Positions 17,392-26,548 of a stretch of 64,000 nucleotides of DNA are shown here, in pieces; positions within the stretch are counted from its first letter, which is position 1; each line of letters opens with the position of its first letter. Position numbers and translations under genes: made by a program. This stretch comes from Ignavibacteriales bacterium (GTDB taxonomy: Bacteria; Bacteroidota; Ignavibacteria; Ignavibacteriales; Melioribacteraceae), in assembly GCA_020635275.1 (NCBI GenBank), contig JACKAA010000007.1, positions 1 through 64,000 on the forward strand. The letters are read 5' to 3'. The notes under the pieces were generated by a model. That model ran no database searches. It was not told the origin of the DNA and saw only the letters and a list, made by a program, of their open reading frames with translations.

Positions 17392-19791
17392 ATGAAGTAC
17401 GGTTTTTTTGATAATGAAAATAAAGAATATGTTATTGATCGTCCGGATGTTCCTGTATCATGGACTAACTATTTGGGAGTTAAAGATTTATGTACTGTGA
17501 TATCGCACAATGCCGGTGGTTATTCTTTCTATAAGTCTACGGAACATCATAGAGTAACTAGGTTTCGGGGAAATGCAGTACCAATGGATAGACCCGGTCA
17601 TTATGTTTATATCAGAGATGATGAGACCGGTGAGTTTTGGACATTGTCTTGGCAGCCGGTTGGTAAAGATTTTTCGAAAGCTAAATATGTTTGCCGGCAT
17701 GGATTATCATATTCAAAATTTCAATGTGATTACAATGAAATAGAAGCTGAACAATTACTTTTTATTCCACTTGATGATGATGTAGAACTTTGGGATGTAA
17801 AGATTAAAAATAAAAGTAATAGACCAAGAAAATTGAGCGTTTTTACTTATGTGGAATTTTCATTTCATCATGTTGACATTGATAATCAAAATTTTCAAAT
17901 GAGTTTATACGCAAGCGGTTCAAATTTTAAAGATGGAATAATTGAATATGATTTCTTTTATGAACCTTGGACATATCACTTTTTTGCATCAAGTGAAACA
18001 CCGGATAGTTATGATTGCGTAAGAGATAAATTTATTGGAAGCTATAGAACTGAATCAAATCCTATTTCTGTTGAAAATGGTATTTGCAATAACAGTACGG
18101 AATTAGGAGGCAATCATTGCGGTTCACTTCATAAAAAAATTACTCTTGAACCAGGCCAAGAAAATAGAATAGTATTTATGTTGGGGGTTGGATCAAGAGA
18201 AGAAAAGGGAAAAGATATTAAGGAAAAGTATTCTGATTTATTTAATGTTGATAATGAGTTTGATCGGTTAAAAAAGTTTTGGAGTAAAAAGACGTCAAAA
18301 TTTATTTGTAAAACTCCTAATGAAGGTTTGAATACAATGATCAATATTTGGACTCTATATCAAGCTGAAGTTTGTGTGATTTGGTCTAGATTTGCATCAT
18401 TTATTGAAACTGGTGGAAGAGTTGGATTAGGTTATAGAGATACTTCACAAGATATAATGGGTGTCGTTCATTCAAATCCTGGAAAAACAAAACAAAGAAT
18501 ATTGGAATTACTGCAAGGGCACACTAGTTTTGGTTATGGCCTCCATCTTTTTGATCCGGAAGTATTTAAGCCGAAAGAAAATAAACTGCCCGGAGTTAAA
18601 TTACCAACAGTAGTGCCAACTCCAAGTCCATCAGATATAGTTCACGGAATGGAAGATGTTTGTTCTGATGATGCAATTTGGTTAGTTGCCTCAATTTGTG
18701 AATGGATTGTAGAAAATGGTGAATTAGAATTTTTTAATCATGTTGTTCCTTATGCAAACGGTGGAGAGGGAAAAGTTTATGAACACTTGACAAAAATATT
18801 AGATTTTTCTGCAAAGTATGTTGGCAGTAATGGAATTTGTCAAGGGTTGAGAGCAGATTGGAATGATTGCCTAAATCTTGGCGGCGGTGAAAGTTCTATG
18901 GTCTCTTTTATGCATTATTGGGCTATTAATATTTTTGTTGAATCTGCCAAAAAATTAAATAGAAATGAGGATGTTAAAAAATATTTGGATATGGCAGAAA
19001 AAGTTAAAAAAGCTTGTGAAGATGAACTGTGGGATGGCGAATGGTATTTAAGAGGTTTTACAAAAACCGGTAAAAAAATAGGAACCAATGAAACTGAAGA
19101 AGGTAAAGTATTTCTAAATGCTCAGTCGTGGTCTGTATATTCAGGAGTTGCTTCAGAAGAAAGAGCAATAAAAGCTATGGATGCAGTTGATCAATACTTG
19201 TATTCAAAATACGGTCTGCATTTGCTTTGGCCTGCTTACGGAAAACCAAACGACGAAATTGGCTATGTTACAAGAGTATACAAAGGAATAAAAGAAAATG
19301 CATCAATTTTCAGTCATCCAAATCCTTGGGCTGTTATAGCTGAGTGCAAATTGGGAAGAGGAAATAAGGCTATGAAATTTTACGATTCAATTCTTCCATA
19401 TCATCAAAATGATCAAATTGAGATTAGACAATCTGAGCCTTATTCTTATTGTCAATTTATAATGGGTAAAGATCATACAGCTCATGGTCGTGCAAGGCAT
19501 CCATGGCTGACCGGAACTGCATCATGGTTTTATACTGCAGCAACTAAGCATATTTTGGGTATTCAGCCAACTTATGATGGTTTAATAATTGATCCATGTA
19601 TTCCATCAGATTGGAAAGAATTTGAAGTAACAAGAGAATGGCGAGGTGCTAAGTATTTGATTACAGTTGAAAATCTAAATGGAGTTGAAAAAGGAATATC
19701 ATCAATTACTTTAAATGGAAAAGAAGTTTCTAATCCAATTCCTATTCAAGAGAATGGAACTGTTAACCAGATTAAAGTAATTATGGGGTAA
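17392..19791 (+). CDS. GH94 cellobiose phosphorylase-like enzyme
   Basis: This 799-residue protein has no signal peptide and should be cytosolic. It shows the GH94 order: an N-terminal beta-sandwich (Y-G-F-F-D-N ... V-S-W-T-N-Y-L-G), a linker, and an (alpha/alpha)6 barrel with G-Y-R-D-T-S-Q-D. The block L-R-A-D-W-N-D-C-L-N at residues 487-496 contains the general-acid aspartate (Asp492 by my alignment). GH94 enzymes phosphorolyse beta-glucosides such as cellobiose to glucose-1-phosphate plus the acceptor sugar. The first residues resemble cellobiose phosphorylases more than chitobiose phosphorylases. The gene downstream encodes a cellobiose 2-epimerase-like protein, so the acceptor may be mannose (glucosyl-mannose) rather than glucose. 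Family certain, acceptor inferred. Confidence 0.85.
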   Translation: MKYGFFDNENKEYVIDRPDVPVSWTNYLGVKDLCTVISHNAGGYSFYKSTEHHRVTRFRGNAVPMDRPGHYVYIRDDETGEFWTLSWQPVGKDFSKAKYVCRHGLSYSKFQCDYNEIEAEQLLFIPLDDDVELWDVKIKNKSNRPRKLSVFTYVEFSFHHVDIDNQNFQMSLYASGSNFKDGIIEYDFFYEPWTYHFFASSETPDSYDCVRDKFIGSYRTESNPISVENGICNNSTELGGNHCGSLHKKITLEPGQENRIVFMLGVGSREEKGKDIKEKYSDLFNVDNEFDRLKKFWSKKTSKFICKTPNEGLNTMINIWTLYQAEVCVIWSRFASFIETGGRVGLGYRDTSQDIMGVVHSNPGKTKQRILELLQGHTSFGYGLHLFDPEVFKPKENKLPGVKLPTVVPTPSPSDIVHGMEDVCSDDAIWLVASICEWIVENGELEFFNHVVPYANGGEGKVYEHLTKILDFSAKYVGSNGICQGLRADWNDCLNLGGGESSMVSFMHYWAINIFVESAKKLNRNEDVKKYLDMAEKVKKACEDELWDGEWYLRGFTKTGKKIGTNETEEGKVFLNAQSWSVYSGVASEERAIKAMDAVDQYLYSKYGLHLLWPAYGKPNDEIGYVTRVYKGIKENASIFSHPNPWAVIAECKLGRGNKAMKFYDSILPYHQNDQIEIRQSEPYSYCQFIMGKDHTAHGRARHPWLTGTASWFYTAATKHILGIQPTYDGLIIDPCIPSDWKEFEVTREWRGAKYLITVENLNGVEKGISSITLNGKEVSNPIPIQENGTVNQIKVIMG

Positions 19792-19825
19792 TGGAAATCA
19801 CACAACTTTAATTTAAAAATGTTTT

Positions 19826-21076
19826 ATGGACAATCAAGTTCAAGAGTTATTACGATTTAAGGACAAATTTGAAAATGAACTTCACAATATTCTTTCTTAT
19901 TGGATCAAATACTCCATTGAAGAAAATGGAAAATGTTTTTATGGTGCTGTAGATCTTAATAATAAACCAGTTATAACTGCTAATAAATCTTGTGTATTAA
20001 ATGCAAGAATATTATGGACGTTTTCAACAGCAGCAAAACAATATAATAATTCTGAATACGAGAAAATTGCACATATTGCTTATAATGTAGTTGCAAATAA
20101 TTTTTACGATAAAGTGAATGGTGGTTATTTTATGGAATTATTACCGGATAACCAAATAGCTAATGATATTAAACATACTTATGCACAAGCTTTTGTTTTA
20201 TACTCTCTAAGTAAATATTATGAACTGACAAATTCTAATGAAGTACTTGAGAACATTAAATCTTTATTTAATTTGCTAGAAGAAAAAACTAAGGATAAAA
20301 ATAATCTAGGTTATTTTGAAGCATTTACACGTGACTGGCAGTTATATGAAGAAAATAGGATGGCGGATAACAATGAGCCCAAATCGATGAATACTCATCT
20401 TCATGTTCTTGAAGCTTATTCCGCACTATATAAAATTTATAAAGATGATCTTGTAAGAACAAGATTAACTGAATTGATTAATATCTTTTTAGAAAAAATA
20501 ATAAGGGAAGTAGGTCACCTAGGAATTTTCTTTGATCTAAATTTTGATGAAGTTGAAGCATCAAGAGGAATATGCTCGTTTGGGCATGATATTGAATCAA
20601 CATGGCTTTTATGGGAAGCTGTAGAAATATTAGATGATAAAGAATTAAAAGAAAAATTATTGCCAATAATTCTAAAAATGGTTGACGCGGTTAAAAGAGT
20701 TGGAGTTGATAAAGATGGCGGTTTATTTTTAGAATCTTCAAGATTTGGAAGTCATGTTAGAACAAATAAACACTGGTGGCTTCAGGCAGAAAATTTAGTT
20801 GGATTTATGAATGCTTATCAATTGACTAAAAATTTAGAACATTGGGAATCCGTTAAATTAGCTTGGGATTTTATTGATAAATTCGTGATTGATCACGAGA
20901 AAGGCGAATGGTTTACAAAAGTTAACAGATTAGGTAAACCATTTTTAGTTGAGCCTAAAGATGATCCATCACCTTACTATAGAAATGATTGGAAAATAGA
21001 TCCATGGAAATGCCCGTACCATAATGGAAGAGCGATGATGGAATTAATTAATAGAATTGATAAAATTATAAATTAG
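19826..21076 (+). CDS. Cellobiose/mannobiose 2-epimerase (AGE family)
   Basis: A 416-residue (alpha/alpha)6-barrel protein of the N-acylglucosamine 2-epimerase superfamily, without a signal peptide. The motifs M-N-T-H-L-H-V-L-E-A-Y, K-H-T-Y-A-Q-A-F, G-H-D-I-E-S-T-W-L-L-W-E-A and K-H-W-W-L-Q-A-E-N are those of cellobiose 2-epimerases; the conserved histidines are the acid/base pair. The enzyme interconverts the reducing-end glucose and mannose of beta-1,4 disaccharides. Set between a GH94 gene and a transporter gene, and 14 kb from the GH130 gene, it can link mannobiose to mannosyl-glucose, or cellobiose to glucosyl-mannose, for phosphorolysis. It lies 34 bp after GH94. Confidence 0.85.
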   Translation: MDNQVQELLRFKDKFENELHNILSYWIKYSIEENGKCFYGAVDLNNKPVITANKSCVLNARILWTFSTAAKQYNNSEYEKIAHIAYNVVANNFYDKVNGGYFMELLPDNQIANDIKHTYAQAFVLYSLSKYYELTNSNEVLENIKSLFNLLEEKTKDKNNLGYFEAFTRDWQLYEENRMADNNEPKSMNTHLHVLEAYSALYKIYKDDLVRTRLTELINIFLEKIIREVGHLGIFFDLNFDEVEASRGICSFGHDIESTWLLWEAVEILDDKELKEKLLPIILKMVDAVKRVGVDKDGGLFLESSRFGSHVRTNKHWWLQAENLVGFMNAYQLTKNLEHWESVKLAWDFIDKFVIDHEKGEWFTKVNRLGKPFLVEPKDDPSPYYRNDWKIDPWKCPYHNGRAMMELINRIDKIIN

Positions 21077-21112
21077 TTTTAGTTATATTCAACTTTTACG
21101 GAAATACAAATA

Positions 21113-22450
21113 ATGAAAACACGACTTTTTCTTTATTCATTTGTAACAGCTCTTGGCGGATTTTTATTTGGTTTTGATACTGCTGTCATTAATGGAGCCT
21201 TACCTTTTTTTAGTTCCCATTTTAATTTAGATGAAGGCTTACAAGGATTTGCTGTAGGGTCAGCTTTATTTGGATGTGTGGTTGGTGCTATTACAATTGG
21301 GCGACCCGGGGATAAATACGGCAGACGTACAATGTTGATTTGGATGGCAATTTTAATGTTCATATCTGCAATTGGAAGTGGAATTGCTGAAAATTTTACA
21401 ATGTTTGTTATTTATAGAATTATTGGCGGTTTGGGTGTAGGAGGAGCTTCTGTGCTTTCACCTATGTACATTTCAGAAATTTCTCCAGCTGAATACAGAG
21501 GAAGATTTACAATAACATTTCAATTAGCAATTGTTCTTGGAATTTTGTTTGCTTTCCTAAGTGATTATATATTGATTGATACTGGTGCAAATAATTGGAG
21601 ATGGATGTTCATCGCTGAAGGAATTCCAGCAATAATATTTCTTGTATTACTATTTTTTGTTTCAAAAAGCCCAAGATGGTTAGTAAAAAATAATAATTTT
21701 GAAGAAGCCAGAAAAGTTTTGCTTCAAGTTAATCCTAAAGGTGAAATAGAAAATTTATTAGAAGAAATTAAAAAATCAATTAATACCGAAGTTGTTGATC
21801 ACTTTAAATATTTATTTCAGAAACCATATTTAAAACTAATTGTTATTGGAGTTTTTGTTGGAATGTTTAATCAATTTACTGGAATTAATGTTGTGATGTA
21901 TTATTCAAGTAATATTTTTATTTCTGCTGGATTTTCAACTGGATCTGCTTTAGGTCAATCTGTAATGGTTGGATTAACAAATCTAATTTTTACAATTGTG
22001 GCAATGTTATTGATTGATAAAATTGGTAGGAAATTTATGTTATTATTTGGAGCAGTTGGCATGAGTATTTTTTTGGCACTTTTTTCTTATTTCTATATTT
22101 CCCAAATAGAAGGATACATTTTATTAATAGCTCTATTAGGTTTTGTAGCTTGTTTTGCATTTTCACAAGGAGCAGTAATTTGGGTTTTACTTGCTGAAAT
22201 GTATCCAAATAATATTAGAGCTAGAGGATCTTCAATTGCCTCATTTTCCTTATGGACATTTAATACACTAACAGCATTTTTATTTCCAATTGTTGCCTCA
22301 ACATTTCAAGGAAGCAACGGTATAGCTTATGCATTTATGTTTTATACAGGTATGACAATCTTAAGTTATTTCTTTTATAAAAAATATTTAATTGAAACTA
22401 AAGGAAAAACTCTTGAAGAAATTGAAAAGCATTGGAATAGTGTAAACTAA
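21113..22450 (+). CDS. MFS sugar porter (XylE/GalP type)
   Basis: This 445-residue transporter has twelve predicted helices and classic sugar-porter signatures: G-F-D-T-A-V-I-N-G-A in helix 1, G-D-K-Y-G-R-R after helix 2, S-P-R-W-L at the end of helix 6, G-R-K after helix 8 and E-T-K-G-K-T-L-E-E-I at the C-terminus. It should be a proton symporter or facilitator for a hexose or disaccharide. It is the second MFS importer of the directon and belongs to a different family from the FHS protein at 2323, suggesting two different released sugars. It starts 36 bp after the epimerase gene. Confidence 0.87.
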   Translation: MKTRLFLYSFVTALGGFLFGFDTAVINGALPFFSSHFNLDEGLQGFAVGSALFGCVVGAITIGRPGDKYGRRTMLIWMAILMFISAIGSGIAENFTMFVIYRIIGGLGVGGASVLSPMYISEISPAEYRGRFTITFQLAIVLGILFAFLSDYILIDTGANNWRWMFIAEGIPAIIFLVLLFFVSKSPRWLVKNNNFEEARKVLLQVNPKGEIENLLEEIKKSINTEVVDHFKYLFQKPYLKLIVIGVFVGMFNQFTGINVVMYYSSNIFISAGFSTGSALGQSVMVGLTNLIFTIVAMLLIDKIGRKFMLLFGAVGMSIFLALFSYFYISQIEGYILLIALLGFVACFAFSQGAVIWVLLAEMYPNNIRARGSSIASFSLWTFNTLTAFLFPIVASTFQGSNGIAYAFMFYTGMTILSYFFYKKYLIETKGKTLEEIEKHWNSVN

Positions 22451-22466
22451 TTATTGGGTGAATTTT

Positions 22467-23492
22467 ATGAATGGATATGAAAGAATAAAAGCTGCACTTA
22501 ATAACAAACCAACAGATACGGTACCAATAATGCTGCATAATTTTATGATGGCCGCTCGTGAGTATGGTGTAACAATGGAACAGTTTAGAAATGATCCTAA
22601 AATAATTGCTGATTCATTTATTGCCTCAGTTGAAAAGTATCAGTTTGATGGAATTTTAGTTGATATAGATACTGTAACGCTTGCTGGAGCAGTCGGAGTT
22701 CCCGTAGATTTTCCAGTTGATGATCCTGCAAGAACACATGATGGATGTTTAAATTCTGTTGAAGAAATAAGAAATTTTAGTTCACCAAAAATTGAAGATT
22801 ATAAGTATGTTCAAATTTGGTTAGAAGCAGTAAGACTTTTAAAAGAGTATTTTAAAAATGAAATATTTATTCGCGGCAATTGTGATCAAGCTCCTTTTAC
22901 ATTAGCTAGTATGATGCGCGGATCGCAAAATTGGATGTTGGATTTAATGATGACTGAGGAAAATCAATTAAATGAATTATTGGATTATTGTACAATTGCA
23001 TCTTCTCAATTTATTAATTTGATGGCAGAGACGGGTGCAGATATGGTCTCAAACGGAGATAGTCCGGCCGGACCCGAAATGATTTCACCTGATATGTATG
23101 AAAAATTTGCTTTACCATATGAAAAAAAAATAGTTGATACTGCTCATGAAAAAGGTTTACAATATGCACTTCATATTTGCGGCAATACAGAAATAATTTT
23201 AGATAAAATGATTGCATCGGGAGCTGATGCATTGGAACTGGATTATAAAACTGATGTTAAAAAAGTATTTGAAAAGTGTAGTGATAAAGTAACCTTTATC
23301 GGAAATATAGATCCAAGCGGAGTTTTAGCATTAGGTTCAGTTGAATTAGTTAGGCAGAGAACTTTAGAATTACTTGAAGTTTATAAGAATTCAAATAGAT
23401 TTATTCTTAATGCTGGATGCGCAATGCCGCCGACCACACCAGAAGAAAATGTTTTTGCCATGATCAAAACTGCAAGAGAAATAAATCGTTAA
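22467..23492 (+). CDS. Uroporphyrinogen-decarboxylase-family protein
   Basis: This 341-residue barrel of the UroD superfamily resembles the MtaA/CmuA corrinoid methyltransferase branch more than true haem-pathway UroD. It opens with N-G-Y-E-R-I-K-A-A-L-N and carries H-I-C-G-N, the His/Cys pair that binds zinc in methyl-transfer members, plus N-A-G-C-A at the end. I chose ATG 22467, which follows a GGGTG; an in-frame GTG at 22458 lies inside that site. No corrinoid protein is encoded nearby and no other haem gene is in the window. It lies 16 bp after the sugar porter gene and 25 bp before the sulfatase maturase gene, so a role in processing a methylated or otherwise decorated sugar is possible but unproven. 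Confidence 0.75.
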   Translation: MNGYERIKAALNNKPTDTVPIMLHNFMMAAREYGVTMEQFRNDPKIIADSFIASVEKYQFDGILVDIDTVTLAGAVGVPVDFPVDDPARTHDGCLNSVEEIRNFSSPKIEDYKYVQIWLEAVRLLKEYFKNEIFIRGNCDQAPFTLASMMRGSQNWMLDLMMTEENQLNELLDYCTIASSQFINLMAETGADMVSNGDSPAGPEMISPDMYEKFALPYEKKIVDTAHEKGLQYALHICGNTEIILDKMIASGADALELDYKTDVKKVFEKCSDKVTFIGNIDPSGVLALGSVELVRQRTLELLEVYKNSNRFILNAGCAMPPTTPEENVFAMIKTAREINR

Positions 23493-23517
23493 TTTTTAAA
23501 ATAAAAGAAAGTCATTA

Positions 23518-24741
23518 ATGAAAAATTCCTTTGCTTTCCATATAATGACAAAGCCTACCGGATCGCTTTGTAATTTAGATTGCACATATTGTTTTTATTT
23601 AGAAAAAGAAAAATTGTATCCAAATAATAAAAATTGGGCAATGAATGAAAAAGTTTTGGAATCATATATTCGCCAATATATTGCAACTCAAAAAGTTGAT
23701 GAAATAACATTTGCCTGGCAAGGTGGTGAGCCGACAATTCTTGGAGTTGACTATTTTAGAAAAGTTGTTGAACTTCAAAAAAAACATTCTCTTGGAAAAA
23801 AAATAAATAATTCATTTCAAACTAATGGTGTGCTTTTAGATGATGAATGGGGAAGTTTCTTAAGTTCGAATAATTTTTTAGTCGGATTATCAATTGATGG
23901 ACCAAAAGAAATTCATGACAAATATAGAGTTTTTAAAGGTGGTCAAGATTCTTTTGATGATGTAATGAATGGAATATCAATTTTAAAAAAACATAAAGTT
24001 GAATTTAATACACTAACATGTGTGCAAAGGGATAATTCATACAAACCTTTAGAAGTTTATAATTTTTTAAAAGAAATAGGCAGTAAATATCTTCAGTTTA
24101 TTCCCATAGTTGAAAGAAAAGCAATTAATAAAGATGCAAAAAATCTGGAACTCGTTTCGCCAAACTTTTTAGGTGAAGCTAAAATTAGCGATTGGTCAGT
24201 TGAGCCATTGCAGTATGGTAAATTTCTATCATCAATTTTTGATGAATGGGTAAAAAAAGATGTAGGAAATATTTTCGTTCAAATTTTTGATATAAGTCTT
24301 GAAGCATGGTATGGCCATGAACCAAGCTTATGCGTTTTTCGTGAAAAATGCGGCGGAGCAATGGCAATGGAACATAACGGTGATTTATATTCTTGTGATC
24401 ACTATGTTTATCCCGAAAATAAATTGGGAAATATAATGACTGACATTCTTGAACTTATGGTTGATTCAGGAAAACAAATGAAATTTGGATTGGATAAAAA
24501 ATTAAGTTTACCAAACTATTGTAAAAAATGTGATTATTTATTTGTCTGTAATGGAGAGTGTCCAAAACACAGATTTACAAAAACTCCTGAAGGGGAAGAT
24601 GGATTAAATTATTTATGCGCCGGATATAAACATTTCTTTAGTCATATAGATCCATATATGAATTTTATGGTAACCGAACTAGAAAACCAAAGACCGCCAG
24701 CAAATGTTATGAATTGGGTAAAAACCAGTAAATCATTATAA
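23518..24741 (+). CDS. Anaerobic sulfatase-maturating radical SAM enzyme
   Basis: This 407-residue radical SAM protein has the cluster motif C-N-L-D-C-T-Y-C near residue 18 (CxxxCxxC), a G-G-E-P SAM-binding block, and a C-terminal SPASM-type region with many cysteines (C-G-G-A ... Y-S-C-D-H, C-K-K-C-D-Y-L-F-V-C-N-G-E-C-P). That is the architecture of anSME, which oxidises the active-site cysteine or serine of sulfatases to formylglycine without oxygen. Its target here is presumably the Cys86 sulfatase encoded at 13335. It implies that the sulfatase works under anoxic conditions. It is the last gene of the directon; no clear hairpin terminator follows. Confidence 0.9.
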   Translation: MKNSFAFHIMTKPTGSLCNLDCTYCFYLEKEKLYPNNKNWAMNEKVLESYIRQYIATQKVDEITFAWQGGEPTILGVDYFRKVVELQKKHSLGKKINNSFQTNGVLLDDEWGSFLSSNNFLVGLSIDGPKEIHDKYRVFKGGQDSFDDVMNGISILKKHKVEFNTLTCVQRDNSYKPLEVYNFLKEIGSKYLQFIPIVERKAINKDAKNLELVSPNFLGEAKISDWSVEPLQYGKFLSSIFDEWVKKDVGNIFVQIFDISLEAWYGHEPSLCVFREKCGGAMAMEHNGDLYSCDHYVYPENKLGNIMTDILELMVDSGKQMKFGLDKKLSLPNYCKKCDYLFVCNGECPKHRFTKTPEGEDGLNYLCAGYKHFFSHIDPYMNFMVTELENQRPPANVMNWVKTSKSL

Positions 24742-24801
24742 AGATTTTTAAGCAGCTAATTTATTTTAAATCACAATTCTAATAAAAAATAATTTTTTAC
24801 C

Positions 24802-24834
24802 TTGATTTACATACATGCATGTATGTATCTTTTG
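24802..24834 (+). promoter_or_regulatory. Putative tetR promoter with embedded operator
   Basis: A TTG (24802-24804) and TATCTTTTG (24826-24834) are separated by 21 bp, close to the Bacteroidota consensus TTG-N19/21-TAnnTTTG, with one extra T in the -7 box. A start near 24840 would leave a leader of about 16 bases without a Shine-Dalgarno site, as is common in this lineage. The spacer is almost filled by the palindrome at 24808-24827. Confidence 0.5.
24808..24827. promoter_or_regulatory. 20-bp perfect palindrome, probable TetR operator
   Basis: The sequence TACATACATGCATGTATGTA is a perfect inverted repeat with no spacer. It lies 29 bp upstream of the tetR start and inside the putative promoter spacer, the classic arrangement for autorepression by a TetR dimer. 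I saw no second copy between tetR and the efflux genes, so one site could control all four genes. Confidence 0.75.
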
Positions 24835-24856
24835 ATTCATTATTTTAAATTTTATT

Positions 24857-25474
24857 ATGCGAAAAACAAAAGAAGAAGCAGAGAAGACAAAAGATTTAAT
24901 TCTGAAAGCTGCAATAAAAGAAATTAGCGAGAAGGGATATGCTGTAACTCGATTACAGGATATTGCCAAAAAAGCAAATGTAACCCGGGGAGCTATTTAT
25001 CACTACTATAAAAATAAAAATGCAATTTTGTATGATATTCATGCAAAGAATAAAAAAAGAATTCATGCAATGATGGATCAAATTGAAGGAGAAACCGAAG
25101 ATCCTTTACAGAAAATGAAAGATGCTTTTATAGAAATGTTTTCTAAATATGAAACAGATCCTGAATTTCGTCAAATTGAAGAATTATTTTTAAAGATTGA
25201 ATTTGCATCAATCATACGTGAAGATGCAGAATTGAGAGAAAGATTTCATAAAGATATGTTTGAAAATCAAAAAAAAATTAAGGCTATTTTGAAAAAAAGT
25301 CAGCAGGAAGGTAAAATAAGAAATGATATAAATATAGACAGCTTAACTATATCAATAATGGCCTTTTATTTGGGTTTTGCTACTTTATGGTTTACAAAAA
25401 TTTTTGATTTTTCTATAAAAGAAAAAGCTAAAGATTATATAAATGTTTTATTTAACGGAATTACAAACAAATAA
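24857..25474 (+). CDS. TetR/AcrR-family transcriptional regulator
   Basis: This 205-residue regulator has an N-terminal TetR helix-turn-helix (I-L-K-A-A-I-K-E-I-S-E-K-G-Y ... L-Q-D-I-A-K-K-A-N-V-T-R-G-A-I-Y-H-Y-Y-K-N-K) and an all-helical ligand domain. The recognition helix G-A-I-Y-H-Y-Y is that of AcrR-like repressors of efflux pumps. It is divergent from nothing: it heads the RND efflux operon, 29 bp before the adaptor gene. The palindrome in its promoter suggests autorepression together with the pump. The inducer is unknown. Confidence 0.9.
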   Translation: MRKTKEEAEKTKDLILKAAIKEISEKGYAVTRLQDIAKKANVTRGAIYHYYKNKNAILYDIHAKNKKRIHAMMDQIEGETEDPLQKMKDAFIEMFSKYETDPEFRQIEELFLKIEFASIIREDAELRERFHKDMFENQKKIKAILKKSQQEGKIRNDINIDSLTISIMAFYLGFATLWFTKIFDFSIKEKAKDYINVLFNGITNK

Positions 25475-25503
25475 ATTTTTATTAAAAATAAATTGGAGAA
25501 ATA

Positions 25504-26535
25504 ATGAAACGAAAACTTATTGCTTTGCCATTTTTGTTTTTTGCATTATTATTTGCAAATAGTTGTGGTGAAGAAAAAGTACAATCAAAAAACATGGAAC
25601 AACTTTATAATGAAGAGGGAGTTCCTGTAAAAATTAAAGAAATTACTAAAGATAGTTTTAGTAAAGAATTGAATTACAATACAATTCTTACTGGAATTAA
25701 AGAATCAGCAGCAAGTGCCATGATAGGCGGAAGAATAGAAAAAGTCTTGGTAAATGTTGGAGATTATGTTAATAAAGATCAAGTAATATTTACTTTCCCT
25801 TCAGATGCACCAAGTGCTCAATTTGATCAGGCAAAGGTTGCGTTTGAAAATTCAAAGAATATGTATGAACGTTATCAAAAACTATTTGATGTTGGAGGAA
25901 TTTCTGCTCAAGATCTAGATAATGTAAAAACACAATATGAAGTAAATAAAGCTAATTTTGAAACAGCTAGTAAAATGGTAAAAGTTCTGGCCCCTATATC
26001 TGGCTTTGTTACAAAAGTAAATGTTAGAGAATCTGATGATGTGAAGAAAGAAACGTTATTGGCGACAATTGCTGATTTATCTCAACTAAAAGGCAGCATT
26101 CAAATTTCTGAAAGTGATATATCAGATGTAATAAAAGGAACCAAAGCAATTGCTGAGTGGCAGGGAATTGCTGTGGAAGGAAAAGTAACACAAGTTGATT
26201 TGGCAATGAATCCTATGACACAAGCATTTAATGCAGATGTAGTGTTTGATAATAAGAATCAAAAATTGAAAGCAGGAGTTACTGCTGATATTACACTTGT
26301 TGGCACTAATTTGAATGAAGTAGTTATTTTAGAAAGAAAAGACATTGTTTTTAATGGATCACAACCTTTTATTTTTGCTGTGAACAATGGGGTTGCAAAA
26401 AAGAAACAAGTGAAAATTGGAAAGAATAATGGATTGACAGTAGAAATTTTAGAAGGTATTGAGTTAGGTGATCAGATTGTAACTGAAGGAATTATAAACT
26501 TAGAAGATAACTCAAAAGTAAAAATTATTAAATAG
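25504..26535 (+). CDS. RND efflux periplasmic adaptor (lipoprotein)
   Basis: The 343-residue membrane-fusion protein has a lipoprotein signal (L-L-F-A-N-S-C-G). It contains the split lipoyl domain (G-G-R-I-E-K-V-L-V-N-V-G-D-Y-V and A-P-I-S-G-F-V), a helical hairpin around residues 110-160, and a beta-barrel with G-V-T-A-D-I-T-L. The adaptor bridges the RND permease encoded next and the TolC-like outer-membrane channel encoded after it. A GGAG precedes the ATG, and it ends 13 bp before the permease gene. Confidence 0.9.
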   Translation: MKRKLIALPFLFFALLFANSCGEEKVQSKNMEQLYNEEGVPVKIKEITKDSFSKELNYNTILTGIKESAASAMIGGRIEKVLVNVGDYVNKDQVIFTFPSDAPSAQFDQAKVAFENSKNMYERYQKLFDVGGISAQDLDNVKTQYEVNKANFETASKMVKVLAPISGFVTKVNVRESDDVKKETLLATIADLSQLKGSIQISESDISDVIKGTKAIAEWQGIAVEGKVTQVDLAMNPMTQAFNADVVFDNKNQKLKAGVTADITLVGTNLNEVVILERKDIVFNGSQPFIFAVNNGVAKKKQVKIGKNNGLTVEILEGIELGDQIVTEGIINLEDNSKVKIIK

Positions 26536-26548
26536 GAGATTCCAATAA

